Of a DNA stretch of 64,000 nt, positions 23,201 through 33,465 are shown one piece after another. Origin of the DNA: Kingdonia uniflora. Its lineage: Eukaryota > Streptophyta > Magnoliopsida > Ranunculales > Circaeasteraceae. The stretch lies in assembly GCA_014058105.1 (NCBI GenBank), contig JACGCM010002156.1, positions 682,001 to 746,000 on the forward strand, in the 5' to 3' direction. Position 1 is the stretch's first letter. Every line of letters begins with the position of its first letter. The position numbers and the translations under genes are program-made. The notes under the pieces were generated by a model, which saw only the letters and a program-made list of their open reading frames with translations, made no database searches and had not been told where the DNA came from.

Positions 23201-26200
23201 AAGCGAGAAACAAAGTCAGTGTAATCTTCCCAAGTTGCGTAGGCCAACCCAATGGATCAACAAGCGCGTAGCAGCTGCGTTCTTCTTTTTGTAAATGCCA
23301 CAATCCAGTATTTGAAATGGCTTCCAAGTAAGATCTTTAGCATTTGAAGCCGGTGGAAGAAGGGGTGTAGCTTGAATGTAAGAGCCAAGTTTCTTTTTGA
23401 GGCATAAGACATGGAAAATAGGGTGAATGCGACAATCAGGTGGCAAATCTAGCTTGTATGCCACATTGCCAATCCGAGATAGAATTTGAAAAGGGCCATA
23501 AAAACGAGGAGAAAGTTTATGAGTTTCACTTAAAGAGAGGGTTAGTTGGCAATAGGGTTGTAAGCGTAGAAAAACATAATCATTAACATCAAAAACTCGC
23601 TCGGTCCTCTTTTGATCTGCATAAAGTTTCATACGTGTCTGGGCAAATGTGAGATTGTCCTTTAGTATCTTCAAGATTGAATCCCGGTAACGAAGCGCCA
23701 AATCAACAGAGTGGAGTGCGGTAGTTCCCAGTAAATAAGAATCAACACGTGGAAGTGGGTGACCATAAACAGCTTCGAAAAAAGTCATCTTAATGGAAGT
23801 ATGATATGAGGTATTATACCACCATTCTGCCCAAGGAAGCCACTTAGTCCAAGATGAGGGTCGCTCGCTAGTAAAACAACGTAAATAAGCTTCAAGAAAA
23901 CGATTTACCACCTCCGATTGTGGGTGATAGGCAAAACTTCACCAACGTTGGGTACCTTGCATCTCATAAAAGGCTTCCCAAAATTGGCTGGTAAAGATGG
24001 GATCGCGATCACTTACAATTGTTTGGGCATACCATGAAGTTTTGCAATGTCTTTAACGAAAACTTTAGCAACCAAGGAAGCGGAATATGGGTGTGAAAAA
24101 GGGCTGAAGTGAGCATATTTTGACAGGCAATCAACTACAACCATGACATATGCTTTTCAAAAAGACGGTGGCAACCCATCGATGAAATCCATTGAAACAT
24201 CAACCCATATCTGATCTGGAATTTTTAGAGGTTGGAGGAGGCCTGGAGGAGAAACCAGGCATGAAACTCGTCCAAAATTTTAAAACACCACGAAGAAGGG
24301 ACGACTATGCGGCCACGATGACGAAGAATACCTTCAGCAAAAGAGTAATGTGAATCAGGTGATGAAGAATGTTGAATTCGGTTAATGATGGCAAAAATAT
24401 ATGGATCTTTGTAAGAGTCATGTTGAATGTCGTGAATTGCGGAGAAAATTGGCGATGATATGGCAAAGATTTGAGCGTCGTCAGATTGGCGAGATAAGGC
24501 ATCAGCGTCGGTGTTTTCGACTCCTTTTCGGTAAATGATTTCATAATCGTATCAAGTAACTTGGTCACCCATTTTTACTATTCAAAGGAAGACACACGTT
24601 GCTCCAAGAAATATTTGAGACTCCGGTGATCGGTAAGGATCTTAAAGTGGCGACCCAACAAGTATGGCCTCCATTTGTTGACGGCAAATACGATCGTCAA
24701 CATCTCCTTATCATAAATTGAAAGGTTCAAGTTCTTTCCAGATAAGGCTTTATTTACAAAGGCAATGGGACGTCCTTCTTGCATCAAAACAGCCCCAATA
24801 CCATTCCCAAAAGCATCAGTTTCGAGAATGAAGTCTTTGGTGAAATCTGGCAAAGCTAAAACACGAGTAGATGTCGTGGTTTGCTTCAGTAAATGAAAAG
24901 CATCTTCAGCGTCGCGAGACCAAGAGAAAGAGTCCTTTTTCAACATGCTAGTCAACGGAGCAGCAACCTTCCCATAATCCTTCACGAACTTGCGATAATA
25001 ACCAGTAAGGCCAAGAAAGCCTCTAAAAGCCTTTGGAGTCGAAGGCTTTGGCCAATCAATGATAGAACAAATTTTGTCAGGTCAACTTCCACTCTTGATT
25101 GGGAAATTATATGACCCAATTAACCAATAGAAGAAGCACCGAAGCTGCACTTCGATTTTTTGACGTACAACTGATTTTGACGAAGACATTCCAAGACCCA
25201 AGAAAGGTATTGAACATATTCCTCCATTGAACGACTATAAACAAGTATATCATCGAAAAATACGAGTACAAACCTCCTTAAGGCCTAAGGATTTCATTCA
25301 TTAGACTCTGGAAGGTAGCTGGTGCGTTGGAAATCCCAAAGGGCATAACAAGAAACTCGTAGTGTCCATCATGTGTTCGAAAAGCTCTCTTTGGAATATC
25401 TGTCTTTGGAATGTCGGGTTCATGAAGACGAATTTGATGATAACCGGACCGAAGATCAAGCTTAGAAAATACAATGGCTCCATGTAATTCATCAAGAAGT
25501 TCATCGATCACTGGAATTAGATATTGGTCTTTAATTGTAATGGAATTGAGGGCGGGATAATCTATACACATTCGCCAGAACCTTCTTTTTTGCGAACTAA
25601 TAAAACTGGAGAAGAGTAGGGGCTAACACTAGGACGAATCAGTCCAGAATGAATCATTTCTTTGACAAGTTTTTCGATCTCTGACTTTTGAAAATAAGGA
25701 TTTCGATAAGGACGCAAATTGGTTGGTGAACTATCAAGTAATAATGGTACTCGGTGGTCGTGAGATCGCGAAAGAGGCAAGGTATTAGGTTCATTAAAAA
25801 TGTCAGAGAATGATGTGATAAGGTTGAAGATTTCTATTGGTAAGAAGGAATCATCGAATGATGGAGCCTTTTCCATTAACTAGCAAAAAAATTTGTGGTT
25901 CGCCTGCAGTAATAAACGATGAAACTCACCTTGATTGACAATGGATTTTATAGGAGAACCATTTCCAACCAAGGTATACATATACTTGTCTTTAAGAAAA
26001 GACATAGTTAACGTTGTGAAGTCCCATGTTATTGCTCCCAAAGAACGAAGCCAAGTTGCGCCCAAAACAATGTCACATCCAGTAATAGGTAGTAAAAAAA
26101 ATTCAGAACTGAACTTATACCCTTGGATGTTAAGAGACGTTCGAACACATACCTTCGCTAAAGAGTGCCCATCCATCAGCAATAGTAACGGGAATTCTTT

Positions 26201-28007
26201 CTGACCGTTTCACCGGACAACCACATTGACGCATCAAAGAGGGATGCAAGAAATTATGGGTTGATCCCGAGTCAACCAAAATGGTGACGATACTCTTCTT
26301 TAAGTAACCGCTAAGGCGCATAGTACGTGGGTGATTTGTGCCTGTAATGGCATGAAGAGAGATCGAAAGTTCAGTAGTTTCGTCATCGCCTATGACTTCG
26401 TCATTCTCTTCTTCGTCGCCGCCTTCAAGAAGTAAGAGTTGGGGTTGCTTGCAGCGGTGTCCAGGTTTGAATAGCTCGTCGCAGTTAAAGCATAAGCCCT
26501 TCCTTCGGCGTTCTTCTTGTTCTGCAAGAGTGAGTCTGCGGGTGGATGATGTTACAAAATCGTTTGATGTAGAAGCGGCAACCGGACGGGGGTTTTGGAA
26601 TTTGCTTAGTGGACGACAATTCAAAATATCTTGAATTACATATACAGATTCTTCTTGACAAATTGCCAATTCGAATGCCTCGGTGAGAGTAGATAGGCAT
26701 AATAACTGAATTCCAACTCGAAGATCATCACGCAAACCCGAAACAAAACAACTCATTAGAAAGGATTTGGGTAAGTTGTTAACTCAATTTGCAAGCTTTT
26801 CAAATCGAAATTGAAACTCACAAACCGTAGTTGTTTGCTTCAGTTTAGAAAGGGCACCCCCAGAGTCTGCATATTCACGAGTTCCGAACCGAGAACAAAT
26901 TGCTCGAGAGAATTGTGGCCAAGTCATCAATCCAAGCGAGCGGTTCATCCATCGATACCATTGAATAGCATCTCCGGTAAGATTTAGTTGTTGGTATTGT
27001 TCGACTTGGAATATCCAACTTTCTAGATCGTCTCTATCAAACTGAGGAAAATCTATCCGAAGAGGATGCCCTTGAATCAGAGTTCCTCCTTGGAAATTGC
27101 CTTCCCGTTGGTTTGTCGTAGGAGGGTTTCGTGGTGACCCTTGATCAGGAAGTTGATTACTTGCCAATCTTTCCAAATATCCTTGGATTGATTGCAAAGC
27201 ATCCTTCATTTCTCGTACATCGTTGGTCAAAAAACCGACCCTCTCGTTAACATCTTTGGCACTCACCATGGTTAACATAGGAGCGAGTTCGCACTGATAC
27301 CAAAATTATAGGACCTCGTCCTATAATCAACATATTGATTCTCTTCAAGAGGAATCTTCCTCCAATTTGATAAAACGCAACTTAACTTTTTTACCTTTTA
27401 TTCAAATAGGAGTACATCTTATATAGAAACATGAATAACTGCTTAGAGCAGTTCTAGACAGTTACATACTGAAGATAACTACAACACACATAGAATAGAA
27501 CTACCCATAACTGTACAACTGCAAATGACAGGGTCCTAACAATTTCCCTCATTTTCCATGTCCAACCAAACAATGAAAGTTAGTTCATGAAAAATGGGCT
27601 TTCCGCGGTTTTGATAAAAACCATGGAAATTCATATTTCATGGAAATCCAGTTCACCATTTCCGCCAGTTTCCATCTTGAGAAACACAAATTATTTTTGA
27701 TTGATTAACCACATCCAATTGTTTTATTACCAAGCGGGACCTAAGCGTCAATCTAATTAATTCAAATTACGAAATAATTAGGGCATTGGAGAGGAGAGGA
27801 GAATCCTTACAGGCCTTGTTGATCTTGGGTAGCTTGATAAAGACCATCATCTCGATACATTCGACATCGAGAACCGAGTAATAGAAGAGATTGCTGAGGA
27901 TCTCCTCTTCTCTTTGCTAGAAAGATTGCTCGTCTTTGTGCTCGCTTTCGAGCTGCGTCCATCAGATCATGAACTTTCTTCTCCGATTTTCTAGCTTCAT
28001 GCCACAT
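17228..28007 (-). CDS. CLASRP/SWAP-like RS-domain splicing factor
   Basis: This is a homologue of CLK4-associating serine/arginine-rich protein, a nuclear regulator of alternative splicing. Thirteen exons on the - strand join in frame: 28007-27811, 22144-22106, 22023-21875, 21728-21653, 21492-21210, 21124-21015, 20893-20846, 20227-20030, 19672-19571, 19317-19184, 19071-18942, 17607-17479 and 17252-17228. This gives 539 residues. The start [16 protein letters not shown] matches the family N terminus. The SWAP-N-type domain continues through [20 protein letters not shown] and [18 protein letters not shown]. An acidic stretch ([14 protein letters not shown]) is in exon 5. The conserved [11 protein letters not shown] is in exon 8 and [17 protein letters not shown] in exon 10. 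A basic helix and RS repeats fill exons 11-13, ending RGRSHSRY. All splice borders are GT-AG. Intron 1 (22145-27810) is enlarged by transposons but exons are intact, so the gene looks functional. Confidence 0.93.
17608..18941 (-). other. intron 12/11 interval of the splicing-protein gene
   Basis: This 1.3-kb intron lies between the RS exons. It is AT-rich with no recognisable transposon ends or coding stretch. The adjoining + strand ORF at 17426-17626 is the antisense shadow of RS codons. Confidence 0.6.
22914..23151 (-). repeat. 3' LTR of gypsy element B
   Basis: This 238-bp LTR is the counterpart of 27306-27541. ATTTA at 22909-22913 matches ATTTC at 27542-27546 in four of five bases as target duplication. 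On the - strand a polypurine stretch, GGAGGGTTGGA, stands just before it. Confidence 0.85.
23216..27278 (-). pseudogene. gypsy element B gag-pol (chromovirus-like), decayed
   Basis: Order on the - strand: gag from 27278 ([20 protein letters not shown]); a knuckle [14 protein letters not shown] near 26460-26500; protease [16 protein letters not shown] near 26250; RT from 25876 with [12 protein letters not shown] and [14 protein letters not shown]; the catalytic FDDIL motif near 25240 in a shifted frame. RNase H follows at 24985-24578, with [13 protein letters not shown]. Integrase covers 24570-23216 and has several frame changes around 23930-24300. The end resembles the IHWVGL core of a C-terminal chromodomain, which is what suggests a chromovirus. 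LTRs under 240 bp recall the Reina group. At least six breaks make it non-autonomous. Confidence 0.85.
27306..27541 (-). repeat. 5' LTR of gypsy element B
   Basis: This 236-bp LTR ends GGTCCTAACA on the + strand. On the - strand it is followed by TTTTGGTATCAGTGCGAAC, whose TGGTATCAG core is the tRNA-Met primer site. Confidence 0.87.
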
Positions 28008-28064
28008 CTCTTCTCTTCTTCTAATTCGATCTCAATCAATACCTTGTTTTACTGCTCTGCGATT
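28008..28064 (-). promoter_or_regulatory. 5' UTR of the splicing-protein gene
   Basis: CT-rich sequence on both sides of the start codon is typical of a plant leader. The duplicated block begins 58 bases upstream of the ATG, so the core promoter must lie within or beyond that block. No clear TATA box was chosen. Confidence 0.4.
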
Positions 28065-28372
28065 CTCATGCGCCGCTAATGAGAGCTGCTGAAAACTAAA
28101 GAAAAGATGGAACCACTAGTTTCCATGACTCTATTTTAGAACATCTCCAACAAAAAGAGGGAGCGGCCGGGTGTCAAGGTCTGGCTATGTCAACAGTTTT
28201 AAGTGGTTTAGGGATTTAATTGTGTAGCACGCCGCGCCGATCAAGAGACTTTGGGCAATCTATGTATGGGTCTGCGACCGGTCTAGGGGGTTGTTGGAGT
28301 TATTTTTAAACCGGGCCTGCGGAATTACTCATGCTCATGTCAAGATCGGGCGTCTCTTGAATTAAATCTCTC
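28065..28372. repeat. tandem duplication, copy 1
   Basis: This block begins TCTCATGCGCCGCTAATGAG and recurs at 28373-28717. It includes a MITE-like segment bounded by ACATCTCCAACAAA (about 28141) and TTGTTGGAGTTA (about 28290), and two GCTCAT-type hexamers near its end. Confidence 0.85.
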
Positions 28373-28717
28373 TCTCATGCGCCGCTAATGAGAGCTGCTG
28401 AAAACTAAAGAAAATATGAACCACTAGTTTCAATGTCTCTATTTTAGAGCATCTCCAACAAAATAGAGGGAGCAGCCAGGAAGGTGTCAAGGTCTGGCGA
28501 TGTCCAGACCACATTAGCCAAAAATATCCAATAGTTTCAAGTGGTTAGGGATCTAATTGTGTAGCACGCCGCGCCGATCAAGAGACTCTGGGGAATCTGT
28601 ATATGGGTCTGCAACCGGCCTAGGGGGTTGTTGGAGTTATTTTTAAGCCAGGTCTACAGAATTACTTGGGCTCATGCTCATGCTCATGCTCATGCTCATG
28701 TCAAGATCGGGTGTCTC
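28373..28717. repeat. tandem duplication, copy 2
   Basis: This is the second copy of 28065-28372, with scattered substitutions and an extra block near 28490-28530. Its GCTCAT hexamer run has grown to five units (about 28669-28700). The MITE-like TIR here reads GAGCATCTCCAACAAAA. Confidence 0.85.
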
Positions 28718-28916
28718 AACTAGTGTTGTTCCTACTGTTGCACCTGTTGGTGCTTCTTTAATGTCATATAGAGGGAATAAGACTTTGTAACCCATTTTGG
28801 GGTATTAGTCGAGGAATTTTTCTCAATGCTAATGTCCCTTAGAGTATCATCAGTAATTGCCTCAATACTTTAAAAAAAACACGCGCATACCACGTATGAT
28901 TATTCCCCTTTTCGGC

Positions 28917-31198
28917 CTCCAGCAGTTGCCTCAATACTTGAATGTTGAGTTTGGGATCAGGCGCATAAGCATTATCTACCTATTGATTTTAAGCAACTGG
29001 GCAGGCGCATAAGCATAAGCATTATGCGCCTGAAGGTCCAACTCCCACAACGGCTATAAACGACTAGTTTTGCTTTTACCACCAATACTATAAAAACCAC
29101 TCAAAAACCAACTTTCGCACCATGTCGGATTTAATCAACAACGATTATTTCGATTCGCTCCATATTGACGACTTTTACACGTCATATCAACCTACTATGC
29201 CTAGGGTTACTCCTTCTTAACCTCACCCCCCACAAAGCTCTTAATATCGGATGTATGACCAAAGTGGTTCCCACTATGGCGAAGCCCCCAATACGGTCCT
29301 CAATTTTCTTAAAACTTAATTCGGCTACCATTTCTATCAAAACCCTCAATTATCTCGATCATTCAATCAAAATCCTTAATTCTTTCAAAACTCTCAATTT
29401 ACTCCAAACCCTAATGTTTCTCAAAACTCGTAATTTCAAACGCCACAAAATTCTCTTTATGATGATTGTGAAGATTCTTCCACCGTAAACGTAGGGGAAA
29501 GACTTGGAGGGAAAACGTGGTGGTCGGAGTGGAGGTCGTAATACGAAGATAACACCTACCATCCCTAAAGTAAACATTGTGCCAAGGTGGACGGGGATTC
29601 AAGATGTTATCCTTGCTAAGGCGTGGTGCGTAATCTCGGAGGACAATATCAACAGAACAGGCTAAATCGGAGTGATATTCCTAAATAGTGTATACGAAAA
29701 GTTCAACTAATTAAACTTTATATCTAAAACCACCAACTCTTATCGGGATTGGAAGACTTTGAGGATGCTAGCACACTAAGACCTTAGCCTATGGACGTCA
29801 GTCAGGTCAGCCAATGGTTTAGGTACAGGTTAGGTATTCCCTAGTGAACTTCACATATACATCGTCAAGTTGAGTTTGATCAAAAGTGGTGGCCAAAGAA
29901 AAACAACGGCTAGGCGACAGTTGACACTTCTTGAAGCGAGTTCGAAAGAAAAAAGTTAAAAAATATTGGAAAAATGGCGGCGGGATTATACGTACGTCAT
30001 CCGTCGTCCGAAATCATTGGACTAATGTATTAAGGGAGTGTCCGTTTTGAGGGAAGGCGTGAAATATGGTCGTGAAAGCCGAGAAGAGCGAGAGAAACAT
30101 AGACACTCTTTTAAGTTTTTTCCCCGTACCTTTCATATTAGTTTCTAATCAGTTTTAGAATAACTTAGTAGTTTTATGTTTGTAGAAATTTCACACCGAA
30201 ACATGCTTCTTAATACTCAACAAAAGGCATGACATTTTAATACTCGAAGGAGTATAAAGTACTTGAATACCATCCGGTTTGGTGTGGCATTCAAGATCAA
30301 TCACCGTCTCTTTTGCAACGTAATGTACAGGCAAAAAGACATTCTGACGCTAGCCCGAGGAGCTCAACTCCAGGAACATCGTCTTCTTCGGTTGTTGAAT
30401 CACCGGTATAAGATTACTTGAATACCGACCTCCTCAATTGTGACAAGGTATGTCCCGGTGGAACCAAGGCAGAAAAAAGAGCTTTAAAGAATAATGGGAG
30501 GATAAACATTTTGACTGAACGAAATAATTCACTAATGAAAAGGCTTAATAGTATTGAAGCCGATAAGGTAGATCACGAAACCGAGAATACCCAACAAAGG
30601 ATTAATATGGACGCTCTACTATTAGAGATGAAGAGATCAAAAATGTGAATATGCGTAAATTTGAACAAGCAATTTGAAGAACAAAAGGATCAAGAAGCGA
30701 TATCGAAGGACTTGACCAAAATGAGTGGCGCACAATACACATTTTAGGTAAGAGCACAAGTCAAAGTTGTGATGAATATGGAAGAGGAGATAAGAGCCGA
30801 GAAAGAAGCAGCGGCATTAGAAGCAATGCATCAAGACCAATTGGAAGCTATAGAAAAGGCTGATGTGAAATATCACTATTTCCATTGATTGTAACTTGTT
30901 ATATAAGTTTCCATTTTATGTAACTTATTGTACGAGTTTCCTTTAGTGTAAGAGTTTATTTAATTTAAAGTTTTATAAAGATAATTCATTATGTTTTAGG
31001 TAATGATCAACTAGACATATAGATGTGAATATATAACTAAAACCATCCATATAGACATATAGACATGAAGTGGGACTCAGACACGTCGTGAGTTTACAAA
31101 AGCCATTAAGCGCCTCATTCTTGTATTTAAAAAAAGCAATCAGGCGCATATGCGCCTGATGGTTTAAGTTAAATTTAAGTATTGAGCCTTGTTGGAAG
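28917..31198. mobile_element. decayed TIR transposon, possibly PIF/Harbinger-like
   Basis: The left end CTCCAGCAGTTGCCTCAATA is matched by an inverted right end (TATTGAGCCTTGTTGGAAG, to 31198). Internal GGCGCATA-type palindromes lie near both ends (28960-29030 and 31140-31160). It encloses a broken ORF with a NAM-associated domain, a protein type often found in Harbinger-related elements. No DDE transposase is readable, so the superfamily is inferred. Confidence 0.5.
29122..30648 (+). pseudogene. NAM-associated-domain ORF of TIR element, broken
   Basis: It starts MSDLINNDYFDSLHIDDFY at an ATG just inside the left TIR. It then needs many frame changes: a segment near 29500-29800 resembles the trihelix/SANT-like front. 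The open stretch 30418-30648 contains CPGGTKAEKRALKNNGRI, the conserved GTKAAK-type core of the NAM-associated C-terminal domain. Many stops make it a pseudogene. Confidence 0.55.
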
Positions 31199-33201
31199 AG
31201 GTTGATCAAATGCTTAAAAAAATCAAAGATTCAGCAGGAAAAAATACAAGCCTTCTTGGAGATGTTCTTAAGGTTCTGAATTTTCCAACACAACTTTTAT
31301 TGATCACTAAAGAAGATAAGGGATTTGAGAGTGCCAAGATATAATTTAGTGGCACCTCGATGAATATGACGTAATCAATTGGACGAATGGACACTGAAAT
31401 ACATGAGATTAGAAATTTGGTATGATTTTTCAGGTTCGTGCAATGTATAAAAAGAATTAGAGGGCAATGAGACGTCATGTTCCCAAAATCTATTTTGCCC
31501 TTCTTTCTACATATTTTTCATTTGTAAAGTTTCTTCAGCAGGATGTGTGTTCGTTTGACGAGTGAACACACATCAACTTACACATATTTTTGGTCAAGCA
31601 GTGGGCAATTTGCTCATGTGGCGTGTGAACTAACTAAAATGTTTGTGAGCATGCCAAATACGACTTGTGCTTGACAAGCTATAGAAAATTGAGACTCAAA
31701 GTAAGTTACAATCGTGAAATCTTTTAAATGTTAAGATCGGTGAATCAAAGTTAGTCCCATATCGGGTATAAAATGTAGTTAACACAAAGATATATAGAGA
31801 TACGGACTATTAAATTGCACTGATACCTTTTAAGAACAAAACCCCACACCTAGTCTGACCCAACTAGGTGATGAAGGCGGGGACAATATCGGTGCAATGG
31901 GGGCTTGATCCCCTAACATTAAATTCATAATAGGATCAAGTGTATGTAAAAATAAGGGCAAAATATAGATAAAAAGAAAAGCGGAGGGAAAGCATAGTAG
32001 AATTTTAGATTCTTTAGTTCCAGTAGTTGTCATCATAGTTACATAGAGAGAAAGAGAAGTCATTTTTAGAAATTTAATGATCCCAATATTAAATGTCAAT
32101 TCACAATTGCTTCGCTGTAACGAGTCCGAATTTGCTGAGGAGAAATATAGGTGAGGACCCAATAAAAATTTGACATTTGACACACCTTATGTTTCAAGCC
32201 CACAATTTTAACTCTTTAACTAACATAGATGTTAGCAGATGGGACTATTTTGCTCAAAAGTTTTTTTGGTTCTCTTCCCCTCCCCCCTCTCTTTGTAAAT
32301 TTCTGTTTGCAGATGTGACTGGTAGAGCTACACCTCGCCTTGTCCCTCTCTTCGAATAAACTACCATCTTTATAATAAAACAAACTAACATAGAAATTTG
32401 AGGAGAGAGAAAATCTCTCATCTCGATCTTTCCTTCAATCTTCAGTTAACCCCTTCCCCTTCTTTCTCTATCTCTCTCACAGAACTAAGAATAATTATAT
32501 CTCCTAAGAAATCTCTTAAGGTCAATGAAGTTAAATTTTACACAAGAAGAAACCCAAATCGTATCCCGACTACTGGTTCGATTATAGGGCTTGATTAGGA
32601 TACTTGAAATCTGGAGGAGATGGAATGTTGTGAAAATGGGGATGAGACTTTACCCCCCCCCCCCACACTAATAGTGTAAAAATGTAAATAAAGCTTAATA
32701 AAAATTTATAATTGTCTATCAAATTCTAATCATACTACCTCAAAGAAGCAAAAGTTAGAAACACCATTAGCTAATTAATAAATTATTCTTAATGTCAACC
32801 CATTTCAACCCTTCACACCAACTTTTGAACTCAATGTTCATATATAATTTTTTCCTTTTTCTAAAGTATCACAAATTAGATTAATAAATAATCTAAAATT
32901 AAAGTTATTCATATAACAATAGTTTTATAAAAGAGCATAAATCAACTTAACATCTTATTAAAAGTGAAAGTCTAGGTTATTTGTTCTAAATCAACCTAGA
33001 CCATTAGCATCTTATTAAAAGGTTTCTGCTCTATAATAAAATTGTTGGAGATGCCAAGTTGATTTAGGAACTTAACATCTTATTAGATGACAATTCATAT
33101 TAAATTCCTCCCTTTAGGAAAGATTTCGACCACGAAATTGGCAAGTTTTGGAACACTGTGAAACTCAAAACTTTCTAATGTGGCATATCCATCTTCAAAC
33201 T
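31199..33201. other. non-coding stretch with repeat debris
   Basis: There is no convincing gene. A short open segment near 31235-31345 (SLLGDVLKVLNFPTQLLLIT on +) is unrecognised. Around 32040-32115 the sequence resembles the kinase gene's upstream leader (TTAATGATCCCAATATTAAA). A C12 run lies at 32653-32664. From 32930 to 33110, AACATCTTATTA-type units repeat and a TTGTTGGAGATGC MITE-like end occurs near 33041. Confidence 0.4.
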
Positions 33202-33465
33202 TCAAATTCTACCGTGAAGTTTACCGTAACCCGAAGTTGCACCTAAGTGCGGGGGTACGATGTTGCCATCAACATCTCTGCTTCCATTTACGTCTAAAAT
33301 TAAAAGCTGAGGGTCAGACACAACGTTACCAGGGTCAGGCTCCGCGTCAGTAGGGTCAAAGTCAAGTTTAGCATCATCAGGGATAGACTCAGCAACAGGC
33401 TCAGGCTTAGGATAGAGTATTTGCAGTCCAGTGTGATCAAAGTGGAGACAAAGCGGTGGTGGAAT
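33202..33465 (-). other. unassigned open frame without a start codon
   Basis: About 87 codons are open on the - strand and end TGA at 33202-33204. The predicted peptide is acidic with repeated D-P motifs (EPDPGNVVSDPQLL, VDGNIVPPHLGATSGYGK). There is no ATG and no clear splice acceptor was assigned. Its upstream end abuts the truncated gypsy C sequence. It could be a captured exon, a 3' exon of a lost gene, or chance. I do not recognise it. Confidence 0.3.

Larger units (their letters stand above)
22428..27690. mobile_element. TIR element in intron 1, host of gypsy B
   Basis: The left edge (about 22428-22490, GTGTGTTTGGTTGGTGG then AACGGCAGAAATGGCGAACT) and the right edge (about 27600-27690) are inverted copies. 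Both share the TTTCCATGAAAT block and a TTTTCCGTGGTTTTT-like inner block. Without gypsy B it would be roughly 0.6 kb, a MITE-like size. Ends and target duplication could not be fixed exactly. No transposase is present. Confidence 0.65.
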
